NCBI RefSeq assembly: GCF_964340395.1
Contig: NC_135551.1
Coordinates: forward strand, 124,001 to 188,000
Direction: 5' to 3'
DNA length: 64,000 nt
From: Glandiceps talaboti
Lineage: Eukaryota > Hemichordata > Enteropneusta > Spengelidae
The position numbers and the translations under genes are program-made. Every line of letters begins with the position of its first letter. Position 1 is the first letter of the stretch. This document shows, piece by piece, positions 33,977-45,051 of the stretch. Below the pieces are notes generated by a model. The model saw nothing but the letters and a program-made list of their open reading frames with translations. It searched no databases and was not told where the DNA came from.

Positions 33977-34054
33977 CTCTAAGTTGAAAGCTGTAAGACC
34001 ACATGTTTTAATTTGTATTTTGATACTGTTATCTGTAAGAGTGGGTTCTTCAGC
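33977..34054 (-). CDS. CRYZL1: CRYZL1-like exon (first of three recognised)
   Basis: A 78-nt exon, exactly 26 codons, with an AT-rich acceptor ending TTTTATAATAG beyond 34054 and donor GTGAGT at 33976. It encodes AEEPTLTDNSIKIQIKTCGL then TAFNLE. Human CRYZL1 has EDNFVKLQVKACALSQINTK here, ending at the same point relative to the next exon. The N-terminal exon (start Met, LYF region) should lie between 34055 and the upstream gene's end at 37386, but I could not recognise it. It may be very short or diverged. Confidence 0.88.
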
Positions 34055-34442
34055 CTATTATAAAATAAGAATAATTCAAAAGATTTACTTTGATATACCT
34101 CAAGAAAATAAACCTTAATATAATCATATAATGTCCTTTGCAGTATGTGTTGTGATGCAGGGTGTGTGTATCAGCTATGTCCTTTGCAGTATGTGTTGTG
34201 ATGCAGGGTGTGTATCAGCTATATGTCTTTGGTCTGTATTGTACAGTCTCTCATGTATGCAGTATATTTGTCATCTTGCAGTTTATTATACCATGTGCAA
34301 GCCAAGCTATATGCATTCAAACACAAGATGTTGTATTTATACCCTGGCCAATCTATGTCATGATAGCGTGTATCAACACTAATGAATCAAAATGCGTGTC
34401 ATTTAACATGTCACATTTGATCTCAAGTAATCAAATTTGCAT
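34055..34442. other. Intron; short local duplication
   Basis: TATGTCCTTTGCAGTATGTG then TTGTGATGCAGGGTGTG is present twice in tandem (34130-34210). No exon recognised. Confidence 0.45.
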
Positions 34443-35280
34443 CAACAGAATTTCAGGCTATTCAGATTTGTTCATGCCAAGTTGATCTGTGTCATTTTCA
34501 ATTTTTTACAATTTCTTTTTCAAAAATGATATTTTCATCATCTCCTCAAATACTACTTGTCAGATTGCTTTGATATCTGGTGTTGATGCGCAGAGGGTAG
34601 CTTACACAGATTTGTTAATTTCAAGTCAGCACATCTTTTCTATTTTTGATGATTTTTTTATAATTAAAAAAAAATTAATATTTAAATGTATTTGTTTGAA
34701 ACACGGTTGCACAGGGGGGGGGGGAGGCTATTCAGATTTGTTCATGCCAAGTTGATCTGTGTCATTTTCAATTTTTTACAATTTCTTTTTCAAAAATGAT
34801 ATTTTCATCATCTCCTCAAATACTACTTGTCAGATTGCTTTGATATCTGGTGTTGATGCGCAGAGGGTAGCTTACACAGATTTGTTAATTTCAAGTCAGC
34901 ACATCTTTTCTATTTTTGATGATTTTTTTTATAATTAAAAAAAAATAAATATTTAAATGTATTTGTTCGAAACACGGTTGCACAGGGGGGGGGGAGGCTA
35001 TTCAGATTTGTTCATGCCAAGTTGATCTGTGTCATTTTCAATTTTTTACAATTTTTTTTTTTCAAAAATGATATTTTCATCATCTCAAATACTACTTGTC
35101 AGATTGCTTTGATATCTGGTGTGTTGATGCGCAGAGGGTAGCTTACACAGATTTGTTAATTTCAAGTCAGCACATCTTGTAATTAAAAAAAAATAATATG
35201 TTAATGTATTTGTTCGAAACACGATTGCAGACTTCAAATCCAAATTCGGCACCCCTTCTACAGAATGGTCCATTCCAGTA
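34443..35280. repeat. Tandem repeat, 270-bp unit, about three copies; inverted single copy at 47960-48430
   Basis: Starts are at 34455, 34725 and 34995 (AGGCTATTCAGATTTGTTC). Each unit ends with an A/T run and CGGTTGCACAGGGG. The last unit continues into TTCAAATCCAAATTCGGCACCCC, which is also found, inverted, beside the single copy at 47960-48430. The repeat therefore arose from a longer dispersed element. Confidence 0.88.
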
Positions 35281-36730
35281 TATGCTCTCCTCCATCAAGT
35301 ACTGCCTAACCTGAAAGTGTATGCTGTCACTGTAGGGGACAATTTTTGACAGAGTCAGTCTTCAATAAAAACGATAATACTCATTCTAAAATTACCACAT
35401 TTTGAAAGGGAAACTACGTTGTGGTTCATTTATGGAGTTTTGATTTTGTACGATCAATATTGGTGGCAAAATTGCCGATGTGGTAATGCACGACATGTGA
35501 GGACACCATCTTAAATCCTCATATCTTCCCTAGCCACTACATGCAACAGTAAAGTGCTTTGAAGTCTAGCACATGTAGCAGAGGTCGTAAGTTCCCCATC
35601 CTCGTTCACAACTAGCTATTTCTGGAAATCAAAATTCTGCTATTTTTAGTACTTTTTGATTTATTTTCCAACGGCATTTCTATCGTATACCACATACATG
35701 TGATATTAATAAAATGCCATTTTTGGTCAAATTTAGGTGTTTTTTTCCATTCTCTTAAATCATGAACTTATGTCGTCGGAAATGCCACTACATGTGACAA
35801 TCAGCTGGAATGAACATTTGTATTTGTGCATTCGGAGTCAATTTTAGACTAATTTTCCTGAAAATTCACAAATTTTGGGATTTTTGTAACATTTTAAAGC
35901 TATGTTTTTCAAAATCCATGGAAGAAGAATTGTAGTATGTGTGGATATGAATCGAATGATACACTGGGTGCTTAGGCACGTAGTAAACAGAAATAGGATT
36001 TGAATGTAGTCCTTGCAGTCTTCGAAAATGTCATGTCACCATGTATGACAACCATGGCATGGGACAGCAGGTTCGTAAATCTTCTGCAGGTATATTCTAT
36101 ACAAAGCACTTATCCCCCAAAATCGGTGAATTACGTGATGTAATAAACTATGGCTTTCGAGAGAAAATAAATTCGTAACCATGACTAATGTTTGTGTAGT
36201 GTTATTAAATATAAATATGAGACAGTATGCAGCAGGGTCGTAAATCTTTACCTGTTTTTTCTATGGACAATCGGTGCCGTGGTGGTGCATGGTGCACATA
36301 CATGGTGTAACGCATATCATTCTAGGCACAACATTAGTCAAGTTACGTGTACACCGTATGCTTGTAATGCTGTCAGTCGGCAAATTGTATCATGTACTAA
36401 TATTATATTCTGGCCTTTGAGTGAGAAATGGGACAAATACAATTTATAACTGTAAGTAAATGTGTGTACTTGTACTATATTAATTGCGATTGTGGGATGG
36501 CTGGGTTGTGAAACATTGTGAATTTTCAAAATCGAATGATAAAAAGTTAATAATAGAACATTTGTATTTTGTGATGTCTTATACCTAATAATGCTTTATT
36601 TTAATCGATGAATCTAGCAGCTCAAAAGTGAGGGACAGCTATTCAGGAGACGGTAGATGACCTAGTAACTTTCGCTTGATGCATTTGTTGGAAGACGCTA
36701 GTGCTCTGCATATCTGTCATTGATATTGAA
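35281..36730. other. No gene recognised
   Basis: Expected to contain the first exon and promoter of the CRYZL1-like gene, but none was identified. GTCGTAAATCTT is repeated near 36070 and 36238 in similar contexts. Confidence 0.4.
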
Positions 36731-37339
36731 CAAGTCATTTAAAATGACCCCACTATGATTGGGTTTTAAGGAACTGGCAGTTCATGTTGTCATTTTCAAA
36801 CCTGGTTAATGTTGTTTGGCCTCATATGGTTGTTTTTGATATCACTACTCTGTTCAAGCATGTCTGAGTTATGGCTTTGGACATGAAAACTGCGCCAACA
36901 AAATGGCAGCCATATCGGATTGTATCAAGACGAAAATGGATATGCACATGTATGTCACAGAACACTGTGCTAATACCAACTTTGAATACGATCTGTTCAA
37001 GCATGTCTGAGTTATGGCTTTGGACATGGAAAATTCACAAACAAAATGGCTGCCAGGCAGCCATATCGGATTGTATCACGACGAAAATGGATATGCCAAC
37101 TTTGAATGAGATCTGTTCAAGCATATCTGAGTTATGGCTTTGGACATGGAAAATTTGCAAACAAAATGGCTGCCAGGCATGCCATGTATGCCATAGTATG
37201 TTGCCCCTGTACCAAGTTTGAAAAAAAATCGGTCCAGGCATCTCCAAGAATTGGCTGCGGACGGACAGATGGACGGACGCATGGACAGACAGAACCCAAT
37301 CCATAAGTCCCCGTCCAGACTTCGTCTGACGGGGACTAA
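36731..37339 (+). mobile_element. Pearl-like family A element, copy 4 (short)
   Basis: It begins CAAGTCATTTAAAATGACCC and has the 5' region with an extra TGGTTAATGTTGTTTGGCC segment. About two to three incomplete core units follow, then TACCAAGTTTGAAAAAAAAT, a short GGAC run (37258-37290) and a hairpin ending CTAA at 37336-37339. It lies immediately downstream of the terminal exon of the unidentified gene. Confidence 0.8.
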
Positions 37340-37385
37340 AAAGTTTCAGACAAGACCTTTTCAGTTATGATTAGCGAAATATTTA

Positions 37386-37582
37386 TTATTGCTGAGATTT
37401 AAGTAGGTCTACAATTCCGATTTTCACGATGTCTCTTGCCATGTCACATTGAGCTTTGAACACTCGACTAAATTTGGTCCTGATTGCAGACATGCACAGG
37501 GCTATATTACTAACATGACCCTCAACACCGAGGGGGCAACTTGTTCCATTTGGAAGCAGGACTAACGAAATATGTGCTCCAC
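37386..37582 (-). CDS. Terminal coding exon of an unidentified gene
   Basis: The acceptor CTCCTTGCAG beyond 37582 is followed by 65 codons. The exon completes a Gly codon, then reads GAHISLVLLPNGTSCPLG and continues VEGHVSNIALCMSAIRTKF, VFKAQCDMARDIVKIG and a final DLLKSQQ. The stop overlaps AATAAA on the minus strand, a likely polyadenylation signal. It joins in phase to the exon at 43044-43102. Codon use and composition look like real protein. I do not recognise the family. No transmembrane segment; the end looks like an amphipathic helix. Confidence 0.65.
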
Positions 37583-37705
37583 CTGCAAGGAGGTCCATAG
37601 ACTATTAAATTAAAATATCAGATGATGTTACAAATGTATGTCTACTACAAGTTGAATGTTGATGACAATTATGGATGGTGTTTTTGGTAAATTTGTTAGA
37701 AGTCT

Positions 37706-40700
37706 AGTCCTGTAGATATTATATTAATGTGTTGTAATTTGCCAGTGTTTGCTGTCCAGTCTAGTCCTGTAGATATTATATTTGTGTGTTGTAATTGCCA
37801 GTGTTTGCTGTCCAGTCTAGTCCTGTAGATATTATATTTGTGTAGTAATTTGCCAGTGTTTGCTGTCCAGTCTAGTCCTGTAGATATTATATTTGTGTGT
37901 AGTAATTTGCCAGTGTTTGCTGTCCAGTCTAGTCTAGTCCTGTAGAAATTATATTTGTGTGTTGTAATTTGCCAGTGTTTGCTGTCTAGTCTAGTCAAAC
38001 ACTGGCAAATTACTTGCCAGTGTTTGCTGTCCAGTCTAGTCCTGTAGATATTATATTTGTGTGTAGTAATTTGCCAGTGTTTGCTGTCCAGTCTAGTCCT
38101 GTAGATATTATATTTGTGTGTTGTAATTTGCCAGTGTTTGCTGTCCAGTCTAGTCATGTAGATATTATATTTGTGTAGTAATTTGCCAGTGTTTGCTGTC
38201 CAGTCTAGTCCTGTAGATATTATATTAATATGTTGTAATTTGCCAGTGTTTGCTGTCTAGTCCTGTAGATATTATATTTGTGTGTTGTAATTGCCAGTGT
38301 TTGCTGTCCAGTCTAGTCCTGTAGATATTATATTTGTGTAGTAATTTGCCAGTGTTTGCTGTCCAGTCTAGTCCTGTAGATATTATATTTGTGTGTAGTA
38401 ATTTGCCAGTGTTTGCTGTCCAGTCTAGTCTAGTCCTGTAGATATTATATTTGTGTGTTGTAATTTGCCAGTGTTTGCTGTCTAGTCTAGTCCTGTAGAT
38501 ATTATATTAATGTGTTGTAATTTGCCAGTGTTTGCTGTCTAGTCCTGTAGATATTATATTTGTGTGTTGTAATTGCCAGTGTTTGCTGTCCAGTCTAGTC
38601 CTGTAGATATTATATTTGTGTGTTGTAATTTGCCAGTGTTTGCTGTCCAGTCTAGTCCTGTAGATATTATATTTGTGTGTTGTAATTTGCCAGTGTTTGC
38701 TGTCCAGTCTAGTCCTGTAGATATTATATTTGTGTGTTGTAATTTGCCAGTGTTTGCTGTCCAGTCTAGTCATGTAGATATTATATTTGTGTAGTAATTT
38801 GCCAGTGTTTGCTGTCCAGTCTAGTCCCGTAGATGTTATATTTGTGTGTAATAATTTGCCAGTGTTTGCTGTCTAGTCTAGTAGATATTATATTTGTGTG
38901 TTGTAATTTGCCAGTGTTTGCTGTCCAGTCTAGTCCTGTAGATATTATATTTGTGTTGTAATTTGCCAGTGTTTGGTGTCCAGTCTAGTCCTGTAGATAT
39001 TATATTAATGTGTAGTAATTTGCCAGTGTTTGCTGTCCAGTCTAGTCCTGTAGATATTATATTTGTGTGTAGTAATTTGCCAGTGTTTGCTGTCCAGTCT
39101 AGTAGATATTATATTTGTGTGTTGTAATTTGCCATTGTTTGCTGTCCAGTCTAGTCCTGTAGATATTATATTTGTGTGTAGTAATTTGCCAGTGTTTGCT
39201 GTCCAGTCTAGTCCTGTAGATATTATATTTGTGTGTAGTAATTTGCCAGTGTTTGCTGTCCAGTCTAGTAGATATTATATTTGTGTGTTGTAATTTGCCA
39301 TTGTTTGCTGTCCAGTCTAGTCATGTAGGTATTATATTTGTGTAGTAATTTGCCAGTGTTTGCTGTCCAGTCTAGTCCTGTAGATATTATATTTGTGTGT
39401 AGTAATTTGCCAGTGTTTGCTGTCTAGTCCAGTCTAGTCCTGTAGATATTATATTTGTGTGTTGTAATTTGCCAGTGTTTGCTGTCCAGTCTAGTCCTGT
39501 AGATATTATATTTGTGTGTTGTAATTTGCCAGTGTTTGCTGTCCAGTCTAGTCCTGTAGATATTATATTTGTGTGTAGTAATTTGCCAGTGTTTGCTGTC
39601 CAGTCTAGTCCTGTAGATATTATATTTGTGTGTTGTAATTTGCCAGTGTTTGCTGTCCAGTCTAGTCTAGTCCTGTAGATATTATATTTGTGTTGTAATT
39701 TGCCAGTGTTTGCTGTCCAGTCTAGTCCTGTAGATATTAATGTGTAGTAATTTGCCAGTGTTTGCTGTCCAGTCTAGTCTAGTCCTATAGATATTATATT
39801 TGTGTGTTGTAATTTGCCAGTGTTTGCTGTCCACTCTAGTCTAGTCCTGTAGATATTATATTTGTGTAGTAATTTGCCAGTGTTTGCTGTCCAGTCTAGT
39901 CCTGTAGATATTATATTTGTGTGTTGTAATTTGCCAGTGTTTGCTGTCCAGTCTAGTCCTGTAGATATTATATTTGTGTTGTAATTTGCCAGTGTTTGCT
40001 GTCCAGTCTAGTCCTGTAGATATTATATTAATGTGTAGTAATTTGCCAGTGTTTGCTGTCCACTCTAGTCTAGTCCTGTAGATATTATATTTGTGTAGTA
40101 ATTTGCCAGTGTTTGCTGTCCACTCTAGTCCTGTAGATATTATATTTGTGTGTTGTAATTTGCCAGTGTTTGCTGTCCAGTCTAGTCCTGTAGATATTAT
40201 ATTTGTGTGTTGTAATTTGCCAGTGTTTGCTGTCCAGTCTAGTCTAGTCCTGTAGATATTATATTTGTGTTGTAATTTGCCAGTGTTTGGTGTCCAGTCT
40301 AGTCCTGTAGATATTATATTAATGTGTTGTAATTTGCCAGTGTTTGCTGTCCAGTCTAGTCCTGTAGATATTATATTTGTGTGTAGTAATTTGCCAGTGT
40401 TTGCTGTCCAGTCTAGTAGATATTATATTTGTGTGTTGTAATTTGCCATTGTTTGCTGTCCAGTCTAGTCCTGTAGATATTATATTTGTGTGTAGTAATT
40501 TGCCAGTGTTTGCTGTCCAGTCTAGTCCTGTAGATATTATATTTGTGTGTAGTAATTTGCCAGTGTTTGCTGTCCAGTCTAGTAGATATTATATTTGTGT
40601 GTTGTAATTTGCCATTGTTTGCTGTCCAGTCTAGTCATGTAGATATTATATTTGTGTTGTAATTTGCCAGTGTTTGCTGTCCAGTCTAGTCCTGTAGATA

Positions 40701-42835
40701 TTATATTTGTGTGTAGTAATTTGCCAGTGTTTGCTGTCTAGTCCAGTCTAGTCCTGTAGATATTATATTTGTGTGTTGTAATTTGCCAGTGTTTGCTGTC
40801 CAGTCTAGTCCTGTAGATATTATATTTGTGTGTTGTAATTTGCCAGTGTTTGCTGTCTAGTCTAGTAGATATTATATTTGTGTGTTGTAATTTGCCAGTG
40901 TTTGCTGTCCAGTCTAGTCCTGTAGATATTATATTTGTGTGTTGTAATTTGCCAGTGTTTGCTGTCCAGTCTAGTCCTGTAGATATTATATTAATGTGTT
41001 GTAATTTGCCAGTGTTTGCTGTCCAGTCTAGTCTAGTCCTGTAGATATTATATTTGTGTGTTGTAATTTGCCAGTGTTTGCTGTCCAGTCTAGTAGATAT
41101 TATATTTGTGTGTTGTAATTTGCCAGTGTTTGCTGTCTAGTCTAGTCCTGTAGATATTATATTTGTGTGTTGTAATTTGCCAGTGTTTGCTGTCCAGTCT
41201 ATAGTCCTGTAGATATTATATTTGTGTGTTGTAATTTGCCAGTGTTTGCTGTCCAGTCTAGTCTAGTAGATATTATATTTGTGTGTAGTAATTTGCCAGT
41301 GTTTGCTGTCTAGTCTAGTAGATATTATATTTGTGTGTTGTAATTTGCCAGTGTTTGCTGTCTAGTCTAGTAGATACTATATTTGTGTGTTGTAATTTGC
41401 CAGTGTTTGCTGTCCAGTCTAGTCCTGTAGATATTATATTTGTGTGTTGTAATTTGCCAGTGTTTGCTGTCCAGTCTAGTGTAGTAGATATTATATTTTT
41501 GTGTTGTAATGTGCCAGTGTTTGCTGTCCAGTCTAGTCTAGTCCTGTAGATATTATATTTGTGTGTTGTAATTTGCCAGTGTTTGCTGTCCAGTCTAGTC
41601 CTGTAGATATTATATTTGTGTGTTGTAATTTGCCAGTGTTTGCTGTCTAGTCTAGTCTAGTCCTGTAGATATTATATTTGTGTGTTGTAATTTGCCAGTG
41701 TTTGCTGTCCAGTCTAGTAGATATTATATTTGTGTGTTGTAATTTGCCAGTGTTTGCTGTCTAGTCTAGTCTAGTCTAGTAGATATTATATTTGTGTGTT
41801 GTAATTTGCCAGTGTTTGCTGTCTAGTCTAGTCCTGTAGATATTATATTTGTGTGTTGTAATTTGCCAGTGTTTGCTGTCCAGTCTATAGTCCTGTAGAT
41901 ATTATATTTGTGTGTTGTAATTTGCCAGTGTTTGCTGTCCAGTCTAGTCTAGTAGATATTATATTTGTGTGTAGTAATTTGCCAGTGTTTGCTGTCTAGT
42001 CTAGTAGATATTATATTTGTGTGTTGTAATTTGCCAGTGTTTGCTGTCTAGTCTAGTAGATATTATATTTGTGTGTTGTAATTTGCCAGTGTTTGCTGTC
42101 CAGTCTAGTCCTGTAGATATTATATTTGTGTGTTGTAATTTGCCAGTGTTTGCTGTCCAGTCTAGTGTAGTAGATATTATATTTTTGTGTTGTAATGTGC
42201 CAGTGTTTGCTGTCCAGTCTAGTCTAGTAGATATTATATTTGTGTGTTGTAATTTGCCAGTGTTTGCTGTCCAGTCTAGTCCTGTAGATATTATATTTGT
42301 GTGTTGTAATTTGCCAGTGTTTGCTGTCTAGTCTAGTCTAGTCTAGTCCTGTAGATATTATATTTGTGTGTTGTAATTTGCCAGTGTTTGCTGTCTAGTC
42401 CAGTCTTGTCCTGTAGATATTATATTTGTGTGTTGTAATTTGCCAGTGTTTGCTGTCCAGTCCAGTCTTGTCCTGTAGATATTATATTTGTGTGTTGTAA
42501 TTTGCCAGTGTTTTCTGTCCAGTCTAGTCCTGTAGATATTATTAATGTGTAGTAATTTGCTAGTGTTTGCTGTCTAGTCTAGTCCTGTAGATATATTAAT
42601 GTGTAGTAATTTGCCAGTGTTTTCTGTCCAGTCTAGTCCTGTAGATATTATATTAATGTGTTGTAATTTGCCAGTGTTTGCTGTCTAGTCTAGTCCTGTA
42701 GATATTATATTTGTGTGTTGTAATTTGCCAGTGTTTGTTGTCTAGTCCAGCTTAGTCCTGTAGATATTATAGTGGTGTGTAGTAATTTGCCAGTGTTTGT
42801 TGTCTAGTCCAGTTTAGTCCTGTAGATATTTTATT
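37706..42835. repeat. Minisatellite of ~57-bp units, about 90 copies
   Basis: The consensus unit contains CTGTAGATATTATATTTGTG, TGTTGTAATTTGCCAGTG and TTTGCTGTCCAGTCTAGTC. Units vary by a TCTAG 5-mer, TTGTGTG versus TTAATGTG, and TGTTG versus TGTAG. Marker variants recur 1314 bp apart (38971/40285, 39131/40445, 39297/40611) and 686 bp apart (41201/41887, 41481/42167), so blocks of ~23 and ~12 units were duplicated. A 13-bp-arm palindrome at 37996-38026 shows one inverted unit fragment. Open frames of 19-residue repeats on both strands follow from the period of 57 = 3 x 19 and are not genes. The array fills the intron between the exons at 43044 and 37582. Confidence 0.95.
37996..38026. repeat. 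Palindrome inside the minisatellite
   Basis: CAAACACTGGCAA, a 5-base spacer, then TTGCCAGTGTTTG. It is the only inverted unit fragment in the array, probably a fold-back repair or inversion junction. Confidence 0.9.
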
Positions 42836-43043
42836 TGTCACCACAGAACATTACTTGAACATGGAGTTGATTATGTGTTACGGTGGTCGAATACATGTTC
42901 GTACTATCCTTGACATTGCTTAACTAAACATATTCATTCCTCAAAACTGTTACATGTAATTTACGTGTGATAGCTCTTGTTTTCCCCAACAACAGTGACT
43001 TGTGTCAGGTACATATGTACCGTAGCATGGATGTATCTATTAC
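42836..43043. other. Intron edge after the minisatellite
   Basis: Unique sequence between the array and the donor of the exon at 43044-43102. Nothing else recognised. Confidence 0.4.
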
Positions 43044-43102
43044 CTAATAGGGAGGTGGCCATATGTACCACGAAGGACTCGTTCCATGTGCAACAGGTGA
43101 AT
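43044..43102 (-). CDS. Penultimate coding exon of the unidentified gene
   Basis: A 59-nt exon with acceptor ACTTTATATTTTAG beyond 43102 and donor GTAATAG at 43043. In the frame that joins the terminal exon it reads FTCCTWNESFVVHMATSLL, then a G completed by the next exon. Both boundaries and the phase (one base carried in, one base out) are compatible. The only other open frame across it does not join the terminal exon in phase. The preceding exon was not found. A possible candidate near 47550-47700 does not match in phase. Confidence 0.55.
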
Positions 43103-43325
43103 CTAAAATATAAAGTTGTTGCATCAGTAAATGTCGTTATTGTGATGGCCAAGTATAGTGCATGTAATTTTTAGGGTGTTGTGTATTTTTGTTCATTGAG
43201 CACGATTGAAAAGAAACAGGTGAAATCCACAAAAAATCGCAAGTGCTAATTCGTGTTGGGGTAGGAAACGCGGTCAAGGCACAGTACTAACCACAGTCTG
43301 TGTACTACGCCCATGTTGACATCGA

Positions 43326-43460
43326 CCTGTATTACATGTAGACAGAAGTGTAGTTCTCAACTTGTCATGCTATACTGTAATGTACGATGAAGCAAACTGA
43401 ATCTTTACAAAAACAATAACGACATTGTTACAAAGTGATACAGAACAACAGGTTTTTTAG
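43326..43460. repeat. Dispersed repeat, inverted partner of 41-211
   Basis: See the partner. This copy has a single short AAACAATAACG stretch in place of the long (GTT)n. Confidence 0.85.
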
Positions 43461-43559
43461 GATATGTTACGAAATCCCCTATACGTAAATAACCGTTCCC
43501 CACGTCATCTCAGTTTCATGCTTGATCACGATTTAAACATCTTTTAAAAGTTCTGTGGA

Positions 43560-44120
43560 TTCAGTGTACTATTAAAGGCAACCATTTTCAAAGGTAACCA
43601 GTGCTTATTTTTCATAGCAATACCCCTCGAATTGATGCCATAAAAATCTCAGATCAGGCACCGGTTACCAGACACTGCAATAACATTCATCAATGAAATG
43701 TCGGAAAAAAATATTTGTAATGCCCCTTCCTGTTTTTAAGTCATCAATGATTTTAGCAACTTTGTGTAAATTAATGATTATTCCTAGTCGTTCGTCAAAG
43801 TCATGTAAACAACAGGCAAGTGAGTTGGTTGCTATCATTGTCTATCTCGCTTATATATGATGTGTGTACCGCCCCTCTGCATACACACATAAATGCAGTG
43901 CATGTGATTCACGTAAAAGCTATTACTACATTGTATTACATTCTAGTGACGTCAGTCACCTTGCATGCGCACAGTATAACAGTCGCCATCTTTATCACAC
44001 TGGTCAGCAAGCCTCACGACTGAGAAATTCTGGATAATAATATCGATATTCCTGTAACAATCGATGATAACATGACTGCCAGATATCCCCAACTATATTC
44101 AGTGTCATTATCGTTTGAAT
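43560..44120. repeat. Dispersed repeat F, copy 1
   Basis: Direct, diverged homology to 50860-51350. Shared blocks include ATGAAATGTC(G/A)GAAAAA, TTTTAGCAACTT, AAATTAATGATT, ACTGTATTACATTC, CACACTGGTCA, TGACTGC and TATCCCCAACTATAT. Non-coding. Confidence 0.8.
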
Positions 44121-44399
44121 TTGGCATGTGTCATGCACTGGGACCTGGAAATATATATGTATATGCACATCGTGTTGTCAGCAGTTGAGTTGGAAAAGTT
44201 GAAGCAGACGATATTTTGTTGGACAAAATCCCAGTTCAAACAATAATATACAGTATGGAGTCAACAATCATGTCAACTCGTACTCAAATGTATGTGTACA
44301 CTTACTTTGAAGATTTTGTGATAAAAGACTGAACCTAGTTGCGTAGATCGAATTCTCAAGGACAGCTGGTATTTTGGCATTTACAATTTATTCACTGCC

Positions 44400-45010
44400 G
44401 GTGATTTTAGAGTTTTAGAATTGCTTAAGTTTGATACAGATAATTTCAAAAATCATGAAACTTTGTTACAACAGATTTCACCAACAAGTACATGCCAATA
44501 GCAATGACGTTTTTTCCTAAAATTGAATTTTTAAAAGTGTTTTATGTCTAATTTTTCAAAGATTCACATAATATGGTTATTTTGGTAACATGGCAACTGA
44601 TGTTCATTAAATGACCACTTTTTTGAACTCGGCATGACAAACTACCCTTTGTAGTGGGGTCAATGTGCAAATAAAAAGATATCAGATTTATAATTTATTT
44701 TGTGAGATGTATGTGTACGTGAGATGTGTTTCCATGGAAACAGCTATTTTATACAATTTTATATAATTTATGTTACACCAGGTAACACTAACTCATACAT
44801 GTCTAAAACAAGGACATTTGTTCACTATATTATTTAAAAAAAATATTTTGTCAAATTTTGGAAAAATGATTAACATAGTATGGTGATTTTGGTTACCACA
44901 GCAACACATGTTCATAAAATGACCCCTTTTTTTTGAACTTAGCATAACAAACTTCCTCAGGTAGGGTGGTTACTATTCAAATAAACTGGATTATTATCAA
45001 AATCATGATT
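44400..45010. repeat. Repeat G: ~310-bp unit present twice in tandem; second pair at 54080-54660
   Basis: A core of ATAGTATGGTGATTTTGGTT, ACCA(T/C)(G)GCAACA and AAATGACC..TTTTTTGAACT recurs at about 44570 and 44880 here and at about 54250 and 54565. Unit spacing is ~310 bp at both sites, so the dimer itself seems to be the dispersed entity. Confidence 0.8.
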
Positions 45011-45051
45011 ATTATATAATATTTATTTAATTATTATTATTATTACAAGTG

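Noticed and set aside
37696-42331. Repeat proteins of 19-residue units on both strands of the minisatellite
   Set aside because: The period of 57 explains the open frames; no start context, splice sites or codon pattern supports coding.
37706-42835. CRISPR array
   Set aside because: Units are contiguous near-identical 57-mers without unique spacers, and the DNA is eukaryotic.
37386-43102. Naming the unidentified gene DONSON because human DONSON lies next to CRYZL1
   Set aside because: I could not match its residues to DONSON from memory, and its orientation relative to CRYZL1 differs from what I recall; proximity alone is not evidence.
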